NCBI GenBank assembly: GCA_045110675.1
Contig: JBGCGJ010000010.1
Coordinates: 32,529-96,528 of the forward strand
DNA: 64,000 nucleotides
Direction of reading: 5' to 3'
From: JBALVT01 sp045110675
GTDB lineage: Bacteria; Pseudomonadota; Gammaproteobacteria; Pseudomonadales; Halieaceae
In this document: piece after piece, positions 55,319 to 64,000 of the stretch
Numbering within the stretch: position 1 is the first letter of the stretch
Layout of the letters: each line of letters begins with the position of its first letter
Notes under the pieces: generated by a model
The model's database searches: none
The model's input: only the letters and a program-made list of their open reading frames with translations
Told to the model about the DNA's origin: nothing
Program-made: the position numbers and the translations under genes

Positions 55319-55486
55319 ATCTCGATTCCTATGTAGAGTTGGGCTCTATTAGTAAAAAATATGAATGACGGAGTATACAGAATAATAGGCCCACAGAATA
55401 CAAGAACTGCATAAACTGTAGAACCAAAGTTGTAATGTCCGGTTTGTCCAAAGCTTAACTGTCCGCTTTTCCGGAAACGTACACTA

Positions 55487-56581
55487 ATGGAGAAACTGGT
55501 TAGTATGAGTCGTATGGAACTCGACAAGTAGAGCGCGATTAAACGAGTAGAACGAGCGGAGCTCAGTCAGGTCGATGCTGCGTTGATGATCACTCAAAAG
55601 CACCCGGCAGACTAGGCGCTTACTGGTTCGCTATCGCGAGCAAGTAGAGAAAGGCCTACTTTCTTGTCGCAGAGGTAAGCCGTGTAATAACCAACTAAAC
55701 AACATTCGGAGCGAGGAAATCGTCACTATCATTATGAAGACTTTGGTCCAACGCTTGCTAACGAGATGCTTGCGGAGCGACACAACATTCACGTTTCGGC
55801 AAAGACGGTCCGGCAGCTGATGACCGATCGGGGTATCTGGCGTGCCAAAGTTCGTCGCGGTACAAACGTCCATCCCATACGGGCACGTCGCTCGAAGCGT
55901 CGCGAACTTATCTAGATTGATGGATCCCCACATGCGTGGTTCGAAGATCGCGGTCCCACATGTACACTGATCGTGTTCATTGACGATGCAACCACTGGGC
56001 TGATGGGGATTCAGTTTTGGCCGTAAGAGACCACTGAGACCTACATGAGTACGCTGATGCGGTACCTGCAGGATCATGGTCGACCTGTAAGCATTTACAG
56101 CGATAGGCACGGCATATTTAGGCCTGTCGTAGATACCAAGGAGCCAAGACTGACATAGTTTGGACGCGCCCTCTAAGCGTTGGATATTGAATCGCTTCAG
56201 GCTAATTCACCACAAGCCAAGGGCAGCGTCGAGCGTGTAAACAGAACTTTGCAGGACGGGTTAGTCAAAGAGATGCGACTTAATGGCATAAGTTCGGTAG
56301 CAGCAGGTAACGCATTTTTGCGCCCGTTTATCGAGTGCTTTAACACACGCTTTGCCCAGCCAGCACTCATTGCGGTTGATGCGCATCGGGAACCCATGCA
56401 TACCAACACAGAGCTTGACTTTAGGACGTCTTTCCAAAGCCAACGCAAGATATCGGAGAACCTTGAAATTCGTTACAACAATCAAATCTACCAACTTGCA
56501 GATGTTGAAAGACTGCGACGGTTAACAGGTACTCAGGCGGAACAACAAATGACCCACAAACCGAAAGCGACACACCCCTAA
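55487..56581 (+). pseudogene. ISNCY-like transposase remnant
   Basis: A decayed transposase with several frameshifts and stops (first in-frame TAG after MELDK at about 55529). Pieces such as ILEDFGPTLANEMLAERH, HAWFEDRGPTCTLIVFIDDA and NSPQAKGSVERVNRTLQDG remain across different frames. It has an integrase-like core domain with a DDE region. It cannot be active. Confidence 0.75.
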
Positions 56582-56691
56582 AAAACGATACCGATGATGC
56601 AAGGTGGTTATCGTCAAAAGGACATGAATCTTGGGTTCAACTAGTCAATGCAACACTCTATAATCTGTCAATATTGGAGGAGGTGTTGTAT

Positions 56692-57187
56692 ATGAAGCAG
56701 CGAACAAGAATCAATTACACTGAAATCCAAAAAATCTTGATGTGGGACTATTGACATAAAGGTGAGCCTCTCCAGACCATCGCTCAACTGTTCGATCGAA
56801 ATCATAGTTCTGTCGCAGGCACACTGGCACGGACCGGCGGCATAAGCCCCTTGCAACGACAACGCTCGCGACTTGCACTGACCTTGTCTGAGCGCGAAGA
56901 AATCTCGAGGTGTTGTGATCGGTACGTCAGTCCGATCATTTGCATCATTAGTGGGTCGGGCACCGTCTACTATCGGTCGCGAATTCAACCGTAAAGGCGG
57001 CCGACAATGTTACCGGGCAAGTGAAGCCGATCAAGTAGCTTGGGATCGTGCCTGTCGTCCCAAGGCATGTAAACTAGCGCAGAATCGCGAATTAGCTCGC
57101 ATTGTGGCGAGCAAACTTAAGAAGCTATGGTCGCCTGCTCAAATTGCTGGTTGGTTGAAGCAAACGTATCCACCCAAAAAAAGTTGA
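56692..57187 (+). pseudogene. IS30-family transposase remnant
   Basis: It starts with an ATG at 56692. An in-frame TGA replaces Trp after WDYW-like residues (56752-56754), and one frameshift follows EREEIS. SFASLVGRAPSTIGREFNR is the IS30 helix-turn-helix. The catalytic half is missing, with the frame ending in a run of A. Truncated and not functional. Confidence 0.75.
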
Positions 57188-57565
57188 AGTTCCAATTGAG
57201 TCAAGCCCAACATTAGCCCGTACGATCATAATACAGAGTCGGTTATCGCCTTCTTCAAGAATACTTTTGATCTCGCTGTTACTATTCGGGCTTTATTCTT
57301 ATCGAGGCGACAAAAATCACTGCACAGCCATCAGGCGCCGTTGACGGTAGTTCGGTCCTTAAAGCGTCAACATCCAGCTTGAAAAACTTAGGCTGGGAGC
57401 AATAATCGAGTCGCTAGCGCGTTCTCAAAAAGGAGAAAAATTGCGGTAGGAGGTCCTCATCTTTGTCTACGCGCCCTACGAGAGCAATTGCAGACAAACT
57501 TATAACAGCAATATCGTATTTTTTTATAGCATTTTTATTAATAGTCTAGCGCACGCTTAGTTATA
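57188..57565. other. Gap with no gene beyond the IS30 remnant
   Basis: 378 bp of low coding quality: no frame longer than about 40 codons looks protein-like. It may be the tail of the IS30 remnant. Confidence 0.35.
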
Positions 57566-59368
57566 TCATTCAAAGGTGCGCCCTGTTTCTTTATATCGGT
57601 CCATCCGCCGACAAGCTTCATGAAAGCCGCGCGCACAAATGTTGGTGAATATATAGGCACCGTCGTTGTATCTACCGATCGTCATATATTTATCGGCCAG
57701 ACGGTATTGCATAGCCAGATCGTCTGGGTTGGTCCTAGCGGCTTTCTCTACAGCAACAAGAGCGACTGGACAGAAACCTGTTCTTTCCATGCTGCTCGAA
57801 GAGGAAATTTTGACATCTCGTCCGTACCAAAAATCACAGCTCACAGAAACAACGTTATCGTCATGAATCATCGGGGGCGAGCCTGAAAACGCATAATTAG
57901 CTCCAAAAATATGATTACTTGTGACTTGATCAATACTAACAGCGCGACCGTTAAGATTCATAAGTCCGGTTTTGGTACGATCCAACCATATTCCTATGGT
58001 TTTCCCATATTTTGGGACGCCGTCCCACTCAATTCGGTTTCCAATAATACGGCCTCCTAAAGAAATGCCTGCAACCCCTATCCCGACAGCTTCGCCCTCT
58101 CTGAACGGAAACATATTTTGTATTGTATTTCCTTCAACAAAAAAGTTACGTCCAACAACTTCAACGCCAAATGTATGAGAGCTGGCATATTCTCCTCCTA
58201 GTCCATACATCTCGCGCACAATATTATTGATTATTTTTGCCCCCTCCCCCCTGACACGTATACCGATTAGGCTGTTAGTTTCCGCAATAATGTTATTGAC
58301 TAAAGCATTCTCTCCTTCTTCAATTCTGACACCAAATAGAAACCCGCTCACAAGCCCATGATGAACATGAACATTTTTGAAAGTTTCAGCCCGAATTCCG
58401 GACCCAAGTGTGTCTCCTCCAGGGCCAAGTATGCTAAACCCATTTAAGTCTAAATCAATGTCATCCGACATCAGAGTCATTGCATCTTGATGAGGAGCAT
58501 CCATTAAAATGTCATTTTGTAAGCAGTAAGTTCCAGGCAGGGTTATCGTTGCCGCACGCCTAATTGGTTTACAAAACCCCACAGGATAACCTTCATCAAC
58601 ATTGTTTTTAAGGGTGCACCCATTTGCGACTATGCCTGTATCGTCATTCCAAAATATAGGGCGGACTGTACCGTGTATATTATTTGATATCACACATTCT
58701 GACGAATCAACGTCGATAGCAACAGGTGGTGAGTCCTTGTAATTTACATGGCCCTCCATATTACGGATGGTCGTATTGCTCACATTAATATTATTGCCAT
58801 TTGCTTTGATGCCGCGCCATTGATTGCCCGACAAATTCAAATCCACAAGGGTCGAATTACTTACATTTCTTAGCCAGACCCCTGCAATAAAACCCGATAC
58901 AGCTCCATTTTTTACGATCAAACCTGTTGTATTTGATGCCGAAATACCGCTGGTTACTGTGTCTGCGTCTAACGACACCACGGTCCTTCCCATAAGGTCC
59001 AGACTTACATCATTGGCACTAATTATAATTCCTGATGGGTTCGAACCTTCAGCGATGATATGGTTGACCAAACAATAGGACCCCGATTCTGTAATAGTCG
59101 TCGGTCCCATCAAAGGGACACATCCTTCTGGTGCCGTCAAGGTAATGTCTGACCGAAGAGCTTCTATATCAAGATAATAACTAAAGTTAACAGACTTTCG
59201 AGTTGCCGAGGCTTTAAACAGGGATCGCGGCTCAACAAAATCGGGAAGAACTTCCAAAATCGCTGTCCCGCCCTGTTCAGACGCTCTGCTGTTTAAGCAG
59301 GACAACAATATCATTGAAGGAACAATTAAAAAGACAAACCGTTTCAATTTTTGCGGATAATGTTTCAT
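57566..59368 (-). CDS. Right-handed beta-helix lipoprotein with two tandem modules and a TPR/Sel1-like tail
   Basis: 600 residues. A signal peptide ends in the lipobox LLSC (Cys24). Two successive parallel beta-helix modules follow, each opening with a YCL motif (SGSYCLVNHIIAEGSNPSG; PGTYCLQNDILMDAPHQD) and repeating DLMGRTV/DLNGFSI and VSGF-type coils. Thus the N- and C-terminal halves are duplicated. The end (about 550-600, ALQYRLADKY-like AMQYRLADKYMTIGRYNDGA, then FHEACRRM) is TPR/Sel1-like. It is a surface or periplasmic carbohydrate-binding or lyase-like protein. No catalytic residues were identified. Confidence 0.72.
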   Translation of the reverse strand: MKHYPQKLKRFVFLIVPSMILLSCLNSRASEQGGTAILEVLPDFVEPRSLFKASATRKSVNFSYYLDIEALRSDITLTAPEGCVPLMGPTTITESGSYCLVNHIIAEGSNPSGIIISANDVSLDLMGRTVVSLDADTVTSGISASNTTGLIVKNGAVSGFIAGVWLRNVSNSTLVDLNLSGNQWRGIKANGNNINVSNTTIRNMEGHVNYKDSPPVAIDVDSSECVISNNIHGTVRPIFWNDDTGIVANGCTLKNNVDEGYPVGFCKPIRRAATITLPGTYCLQNDILMDAPHQDAMTLMSDDIDLDLNGFSILGPGGDTLGSGIRAETFKNVHVHHGLVSGFLFGVRIEEGENALVNNIIAETNSLIGIRVRGEGAKIINNIVREMYGLGGEYASSHTFGVEVVGRNFFVEGNTIQNMFPFREGEAVGIGVAGISLGGRIIGNRIEWDGVPKYGKTIGIWLDRTKTGLMNLNGRAVSIDQVTSNHIFGANYAFSGSPPMIHDDNVVSVSCDFWYGRDVKISSSSSMERTGFCPVALVAVEKAARTNPDDLAMQYRLADKYMTIGRYNDGAYIFTNICARGFHEACRRMDRYKETGRTFE

Positions 59369-60617
59369 AGAAACTTATGTTAGCAGTATTAGATAGTATT
59401 TAATTTAAATCACATTAATACCAGACTTTGAGGCCATAATAATGTGAAGTTTTTTAGCCTAGAAAACGTTGGGAAGCAACTTAGAATTGACTTACTACTG
59501 CAGATCCAATCGGTCGCGGGTATCCCGCAATAGAATCTAGAATCTTCCGAATGACATCTGGAACAGTGAATCCGGTGATGACTCGAATGGCATGGTGACA
59601 TGCGTCCGGCTTCAGGTGTTGAGCGAAGACACTGGCCCACAATACAAGGCAGGTCCTAAAAAAACCTGGAATACTCATACTTCACGTTTCTATGTGTCAG
59701 TAAAATTTACCCGCTTGACCGATAAGGATCAATGATCAATGATCAATGATCAAATGAACAGTATTTCACACTTGAGCTCAGCGTTCTTTTCTTTACTAAT
59801 TATGCCAACCAACTCAACACCATAGAATGTCGGAGAGAACTTCGATAACCGCAAGCTTCGTCCGCCGATCATTGCTGCTTGTATATATTTTACGTTGGTC
59901 GATTGACCTATTTGATGTCACTTGAGATACACAGACTGCTAATCCATGATAGATTTAGTTATTCATACTATTCGCTCTCAACAATCCTAAAGAGTCGGTC
60001 TATATCACACTCACAGTTTTATTGGGCGTCTATCAAACGGCCAGATAGAACACAAACTGCACCGGCATTGATACCCCTGAATACATCGTCGCCGAAGTCC
60101 CCAGCCACCGGAGAAAGCGTGGTACCGACACCGTCATAGTTTGAGTAAGTCGCAGACCCACTCAACTTTGCGATGGCCTGCGAAGCGATGGGAACGTTGA
60201 CAGGCGCAGATGCAAGAGCGCTCCCGAAACCAAGCTGACGTTACTCGTGGTTGGCGAAGAACGGCTTCCGAGATCGGTTTGGGCAGTCCAAAACCAGGAT
60301 CGTTGTCATTGTCAAAATTACCTATAGCGCCAGTCATTGTCCAACAACCGCTCAAATCAGTGATACAAGCGTCCTGACTGATAGTACCCGCAATGTAACG
60401 GTACATCTGAAGGCCGCAGGTGCGGCGGACTACGATCGGATCAATTGTCTGCGCAGGAGCAACCATCAAGGCGTGACTTGCGTTAACCACCGAAATCGAT
60501 GAAAGTATCTAATACCTTCTCACAATTAGCACATGTAAAACTCAATAATTTTCTAAACGTGTAAACTGGCAGCCGAAAATTCTTACGATACGCCCTAAGA
60601 GCATTCATGACATACCA
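59369..60617. other. 1.25-kb stretch with decayed fragments only
   Basis: No intact gene. At 59510-59640 the minus strand reads HAIRVITGFTVPDVIRKILD, resembling the C-terminal zinc/transposase tail of IS91-like elements, which hints at another remnant. A 7-bp tandem repeat lies at 59727-59754. Around 60160-60490 a minus-strand frame with WTMTGAIGNFDNDNDPGFGL looks like a piece of an extracellular protein gene, out of frame elsewhere. Confidence 0.4.
59727..59754. repeat. Short tandem repeat (GATCAAT)
   Basis: Three exact copies of the 7-mer GATCAAT plus a partial fourth (GATCAAA), in non-coding DNA. Confidence 0.8.
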
Positions 60618-61730
60618 CTAGATCACAGAAATTATGTCCTGCATTTTGACCGTAAATGTCTCTAGTGAAAACTCTCTCGCTCTTTCCTCGCACGCACTGC
60701 GCATACTTAGTGCGACTTCAGGCGATATATACTCTACGGCGTCACATATTGAGTGCACGTGAAGCCTATGTTGGTCAATTAGTATCCCGGTCTCAAAGTT
60801 AACCATTGTTTCCTTCAAGCCTCCTTCAGCTACACCAATTACAGGCTTACCAGCGGCCATGGATTCCACTGGCGACATGCCAAAATCTTCATCAACGGGG
60901 ATATAAATCGTAGCTATACAACGGCCGATTAGATCGCTCATTTCATCCAAAGAAATCCAACCCGTGAACTTAATGTTTTTTGCCCCTCGCGCTAGTAGTT
61001 TCAACTCGTCAAGTTGAGACCCTCCTGAACTCACGATTAGGGTTTTCTCTGGCATCCGCAAAAATGCCTTCACTATTAGGTCAACTCGTTTTAGTGGCTC
61101 ACACCGACCACTAGATAGGTAAAACTGATCCTGTCTCTTCCAAACAAATCTGGCTATGTCGGTAGGAGGGTGAACAACAATAGACTCCACTCCTAAATAG
61201 TACTGGAGCCTACTAGACGTGTTACTCGAATTCGCTACGACACAAGACATGTTCCTAATTGCATATTCGTAATAGCGACGGAACGCCTTTACATAGAGCC
61301 AGAAAATAGGCCTTAAAAGCCAAGGAAATCTTTCTAAATAATACCCATACAGATCGTATAAAAACCTTGGCGGTGTATGACAATATAGGATGTTCCCTGA
61401 ATTTCTCCTGAGGGATGCTGCTAGCGTGTTATTACCTGAGTAGATCACCCATTTATATCGCACCAGCTTTCCTCTGCTTGAGTAAAAGCTGAGAATTCCT
61501 AATAGCGATTTCAAGATATAGCCTACAGGAAAACTAATGTTGTGAATCTTTGGCTTAGTAGTTTCGTATTTGTATTTGTATCTTGGGGATACAAACCCCA
61601 AATACACTGGCACGTTAGTAAGATTAGCCAATTCCTCGGTAACCGTTTCCGCGCCACCATTTACTTCAAAAAAGTCGTAGCAAATCGCGCCGCTGTGAGA
61701 ATTGGCCGTCTCATTAATATTATGAGTCAT
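60618..61730 (-). CDS. Glycosyltransferase family 4, WbaZ-like mannosyltransferase
   Basis: A 370-residue GT-B transferase. N-terminus AICYDFFEVNGGAETVTEEL, donor half with YLSSGRCEPLKRVDLIVKAF, and E-x7-E in VDEDFGMSPVESMAAGKPVI. This profile matches WbaZ-type O-antigen mannosyltransferases. It is separated from ugd by an IS3 fragment and a 5S gene, so it may be stranded from its original locus. Confidence 0.82.
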   Translation of the reverse strand: MTHNINETANSHSGAICYDFFEVNGGAETVTEELANLTNVPVYLGFVSPRYKYKYETTKPKIHNISFPVGYILKSLLGILSFYSSRGKLVRYKWVIYSGNNTLAASLRRNSGNILYCHTPPRFLYDLYGYYLERFPWLLRPIFWLYVKAFRRYYEYAIRNMSCVVANSSNTSSRLQYYLGVESIVVHPPTDIARFVWKRQDQFYLSSGRCEPLKRVDLIVKAFLRMPEKTLIVSSGGSQLDELKLLARGAKNIKFTGWISLDEMSDLIGRCIATIYIPVDEDFGMSPVESMAAGKPVIGVAEGGLKETMVNFETGILIDQHRLHVHSICDAVEYISPEVALSMRSACEERAREFSLETFTVKMQDIISVI

Positions 61731-61805
61731 ATTCTGTGATTAGTATCCATTCGCATAGCAGACAAGGGTAATCCCCCATTATTAACCTAAGTTAAGAGTG
61801 GAAGG

Positions 61806-62040
61806 TTAAGCAGCTAACGCCAATTTCTGAATCGGTGTTATGCCGCCAAGACCCATATTGGGTCGTTCGATGTTGTAAGTCCAGAGCCAGCGTGTCGCGT
61901 ATTCCTGCACTTCCGCGATACTGTCAACAAGTACTAACTGAGCCAATCGTAACGGACAGTGCGATTGTAGCGCTCCACGTAGGCATTTGGATCGCACCCA
62001 GCAAGATGTGATACCCGGGCGCGTAAGCCATGCCTGGCGC
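61806..62040 (-). pseudogene. IS3-family OrfB C-terminal fragment
   Basis: Ends with the clear IS3 tail EYATRWLWTYNIERPNMGLG, then GITPIQKLALAA. Upstream, RYNRTVRYDWLS precedes a frameshift or stop. Only the last part remains, abutting the 5S terminator. Minus strand, non-functional. Confidence 0.8.
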
Positions 62041-62045
62041 ACCAT

Positions 62046-62079
62046 AAAAAAACCCCGCAGCACATCGCACTGCGGGGTT
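62046..62079 (-). terminator. Terminator of the internal 5S gene
   Basis: On the minus strand: AACCCCGCAG, a nine-base loop, CTGCGGGGTT, then a run of seven T. It lies 11 bp after the 5S end. Its stem pair C-G (GCAG/CTGC) is T-A (GTAG/CTAC, plus-strand reading) in the other copy, a compensatory change. Confidence 0.92.
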
Positions 62080-62090
62080 CGGATAAAAAG

Positions 62091-62206
62091 CCTGGCGATG
62101 ACCTACTCTCACATGGAGAAACTCCACACTACCATCGGCGATGCATCGCTTCACTGCTGAGTTCGGGATGGGGTCAGGTGGTTCCAATGCTCTATGGTCG
62201 CCAGGC
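62091..62206 (-). rRNA. rrf: 5S ribosomal RNA (complete, isolated copy)
   Basis: The reverse complement begins TGCCTGGCGACCATAGAGC and ends GTCATCGCCAGGC. The two ends pair, and CGAACTCAG is the conserved loop. Complete at about 116 bp. There is no 23S gene upstream in the transcription direction: ugd ends 136 bp before it. It is identical to the copy at the right edge over the 43 bases visible there. Confidence 0.95.
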
Positions 62207-62341
62207 AAATTGGCTTGGATGATTCCGGGCTTAAGGTCACATTGAGCCACCCTCCTCTGTCCAAACTGGAGACTCTACTAGTATCAAAGCCGACAAGCTG
62301 TAACTAGTAAAATAGAAGCCTCAGATAAAGTCTACGTTATT

Positions 62342-63679
62342 TTACCCACGCAATCGATGCCCACGTCCAATACCGTAGTACTCAATACCAAGAGCTTCCA
62401 TGTGGGAAGGATTATATAAGTTACGCCCATCTATGATAATTGATTTCTTCAATTTGCTTTTTATCATATCAAAGTCTGGAGACCAAAATGCCTTCCACTC
62501 AGTGCAGATAACTAGACAGTCAGCGCCGTCGAGAGCTGACTCTTTGGAGTCTAAAATAAGCAAATCTTCATGCGTCTCATAGAGTGATTTGCAGGCGATT
62601 CCTGCTTGCGGGTCGAACGCCTGTACCTTGCCGCCACGGGCGAAAATCCCATCTATCAAAGTCCGACTAGGGGCTTCCCGTAGATCATCGGTATTAGGTT
62701 TAAAGGACAATCCCCATATGGCGAAAGTCATTCCCCTAAAATCGTCGCCCAAACGACGCTGCAACTTTTCAAGTAGTTTATTCTTTTGCAATCTGTTGGT
62801 CTCATGGACCGCACTTACAATACGCGCTGTAGTGCCATGTTCGGCTGCAAGATACTCTAGAGCACGCACATCTTTAGGGAAGCAAGACCCGCCATAGCCA
62901 CACCCCGGATAGATGAATTGGAAACCAATCCTCGGATCAGAGCCTATTCCTCGTCGAACTTCTTCGATATCGGCACCTACCTCCTCTGCTAAATTAGCCA
63001 TTTCATTCATAAAACTGATCTTTGTCGCTAAAAAAGCATTAGCCGCATACTTGGTTAACTCGGCGCTTCGTAAATCCATGGTGAGTATTTTTTCATGGTT
63101 ACGGTTAAAGGCCTGGTAAATGACACGAAGTTCGGCAAGGGCCCTATCGGAATCAGTACCTATGACTATGCGATCTGGTTTTTGACCATCGCTAACTGCT
63201 GAACCTTCTTTTAGGAATTCTGGGTTTGAGGCAACATCTACATCTATGAGCTTTCCTCGGCTACTCAATACTGATTCACACTGTTTGCGCACTTTTTCCG
63301 CTGTACCGACAGGCACTGTAGACTTAGTTACAACCAGTTTACGCTCGTTCATGTAGCGCCCTATGTCAGCAGCGACCTGCAACACAAAACTCAAATCAGC
63401 GGAGCCATCCTCTGAAGAAGGAGTCCCCACGCAGATAAACAACACATCACTTTCCTCAACCGCCCTCTTGGTATCTGAGGTAAACGAGAGCAAGCCGCTT
63501 TCCTGGCCATTAACAAGCAAGGACTCCAGTCCAGGTTCATAAAATGGCACTTCAGCACGCTGCAGACGCTGTATTCTATCCTCGTCGATATCCATGCAGA
63601 GAACCTGATGGCCGACGTCTGCAAAAATTGCAGCTTGCACCAGACCAACATATCCACTCCCAATAACACTGATTTTCAT
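62342..63679 (-). CDS. ugd: UDP-glucose 6-dehydrogenase
   Basis: A 445-residue NAD-dependent enzyme making UDP-glucuronate. Rossmann motif KISVIGSGYVGLVQAAIFAD, ATKISFMNEMANL, and the catalytic Cys in YPGCGYGGSCFPKDVRAL (near residue 265). IWGLSFKPNTDDLREAPS and a C-terminal Rossmann fold complete the family set. It lies between two 5S genes and is read in the same direction as them. UDP-GlcA could feed the polysaccharide locus. Confidence 0.93.
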   Translation of the reverse strand: MKISVIGSGYVGLVQAAIFADVGHQVLCMDIDEDRIQRLQRAEVPFYEPGLESLLVNGQESGLLSFTSDTKRAVEESDVLFICVGTPSSEDGSADLSFVLQVAADIGRYMNERKLVVTKSTVPVGTAEKVRKQCESVLSSRGKLIDVDVASNPEFLKEGSAVSDGQKPDRIVIGTDSDRALAELRVIYQAFNRNHEKILTMDLRSAELTKYAANAFLATKISFMNEMANLAEEVGADIEEVRRGIGSDPRIGFQFIYPGCGYGGSCFPKDVRALEYLAAEHGTTARIVSAVHETNRLQKNKLLEKLQRRLGDDFRGMTFAIWGLSFKPNTDDLREAPSRTLIDGIFARGGKVQAFDPQAGIACKSLYETHEDLLILDSKESALDGADCLVICTEWKAFWSPDFDMIKSKLKKSIIIDGRNLYNPSHMEALGIEYYGIGRGHRLRG

Positions 63680-63912
63680 ATTCCATCAATCCAAATTAAT
63701 GAGCGTATTTTTACGAATGATCGTTAGTAGTTAAAAAACAGCACTTCTTCACTATCTCTATTGGCACTTATGCTTTCGTACTACCACCTCGCGGAAGCGT
63801 CCGATTGTCACTCATAAGGAACATGTCTTCAAGACAAGAGACTGCTTCCCGGTACATGGCCCTCTCCAATCAATTGCTGGCCGAAGCGTCTCAACACCCA
63901 CTCCCGCGCCCA
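63680..63912 (-). promoter_or_regulatory. Upstream region of ugd, after the rRNA operon terminator
   Basis: 233 bp between the second 5S terminator and the ugd ATG. It has no gene. The strong terminator before it implies that ugd has its own promoter here. I cannot assign -35/-10 boxes. Confidence 0.4.
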
Positions 63913-63913
63913 T

Positions 63914-63947
63914 AAAAAAACCCCGTAGCACAACGCACTACGGGGTT
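63914..63947 (-). terminator. Terminator of the right-edge 5S gene
   Basis: On the minus strand: AACCCCGTAG, loop, CTACGGGGTT and a T-run, with the same spacing to the 5S as at 62046 and the same flanking bases (GGTTCGGAT on the plus strand). It has a T-A pair in the stem where the other copy has C-G. Confidence 0.92.
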
Positions 63948-63956
63948 CGGATTAAA

Positions 63957-64000
63957 GCCTGGCGATGACCTACTCTCACATGGAGAAACTCCACACTACC
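63957..64000 (-). rRNA. rrf: 5S ribosomal RNA, partial (3' end), running off the window
   Basis: Only the 3' 43-44 bases of the gene (plus-strand GCCTGGCGATGACCTACTC onward) are inside. Identical to the complete copy at 62091 over that part. The 23S and 16S genes of the operon probably lie beyond the right edge. Confidence 0.93.

Noticed and set aside
59879..60139. 86-codon plus-strand frame
   Set aside because: No domain or start context, and it lies within a decayed region.
61924..62250. Minus-strand frame across the 5S rRNA
   Set aside because: It reads through 5S rRNA and its terminator, so it cannot be a gene.
1..64000. CRISPR arrays, tRNA genes and prophage
   Set aside because: No regularly spaced palindromic repeats, tRNA-like cloverleafs or phage genes were seen by reading. 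A tRNAscan or CRISPR search would be decisive.

Overview
The window is chromosomal DNA of a Gram-negative gammaproteobacterium, probably marine (Cellvibrionales-like or a relative; an inference). The evidence is a rimI gene next to a psi-subunit-like gene, a type I secretion operon with an RTX protein, lipoproteins with outer-membrane-type lipoboxes, two copies of a gammaproteobacterial-type 5S rRNA gene, and a large surface-polysaccharide locus.

Layout. 1-3475: end of an unknown conserved gene, rimI, a DNA polymerase III psi-like gene and a GT2 glycosyltransferase on the minus strand, then a divergent NRAMP-family transporter with an altered metal site. 3863-6028: an Ig-like outer-membrane lipoprotein with its own terminator. 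6237-14701: a type I secretion operon (membrane-fusion protein and two different ABC half-transporters whose defects complement each other), divergent from a 992-residue RTX protein that is its probable cargo. 14923-23513: an AraC-type regulator and an oxidative catabolic gene set (GcvT-like protein, two PYROXD2-like flavoproteins, a PuuB-like amine oxidase, a doubled DsbA/HCCA-isomerase protein, a nitroreductase). The N-methyl or amine substrate is unknown. A degenerate 14-bp repeat array fills the divergent promoter at about 20.3 kb. 23801-30813: a small glycosylation operon (GT-like, GT4, GT2, DUF2304, multi-spanning GT-C-like protein).

At about 31 kb base composition drops visibly to AT-rich and stays so to about 55 kb. 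The plus-strand half (31090-40091) encodes every dedicated enzyme for CMP-N,N'-diacetyllegionaminic acid: LegB, LegH, LegI, PtmE, LegF, LegC and LegG, followed by a GT-B-like protein. The minus-strand half (55318 down to 40175) encodes a WbpG/HisH/HisF amidotransferase set (acetamidino-sugar formation), GT-B-like proteins, two Gfo/Idh oxidoreductases, a PglK/MsbA-like flippase, a methyltransferase, a divergent NeuB paralogue that has lost one metal-binding His, and an APH-type kinase. Together they suggest a legionaminic-type, possibly amidinated and methylated, surface glycan.

The right end is a junkyard and scaffold: decayed IS3, ISNCY and IS30 remnants, a beta-helix lipoprotein, a WbaZ-like mannosyltransferase and ugd. 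The ugd gene lies between two copies of 5S rRNA plus terminator whose terminator stems differ by one compensatory base-pair change, implying a rearrangement or old duplication at an rRNA operon end.
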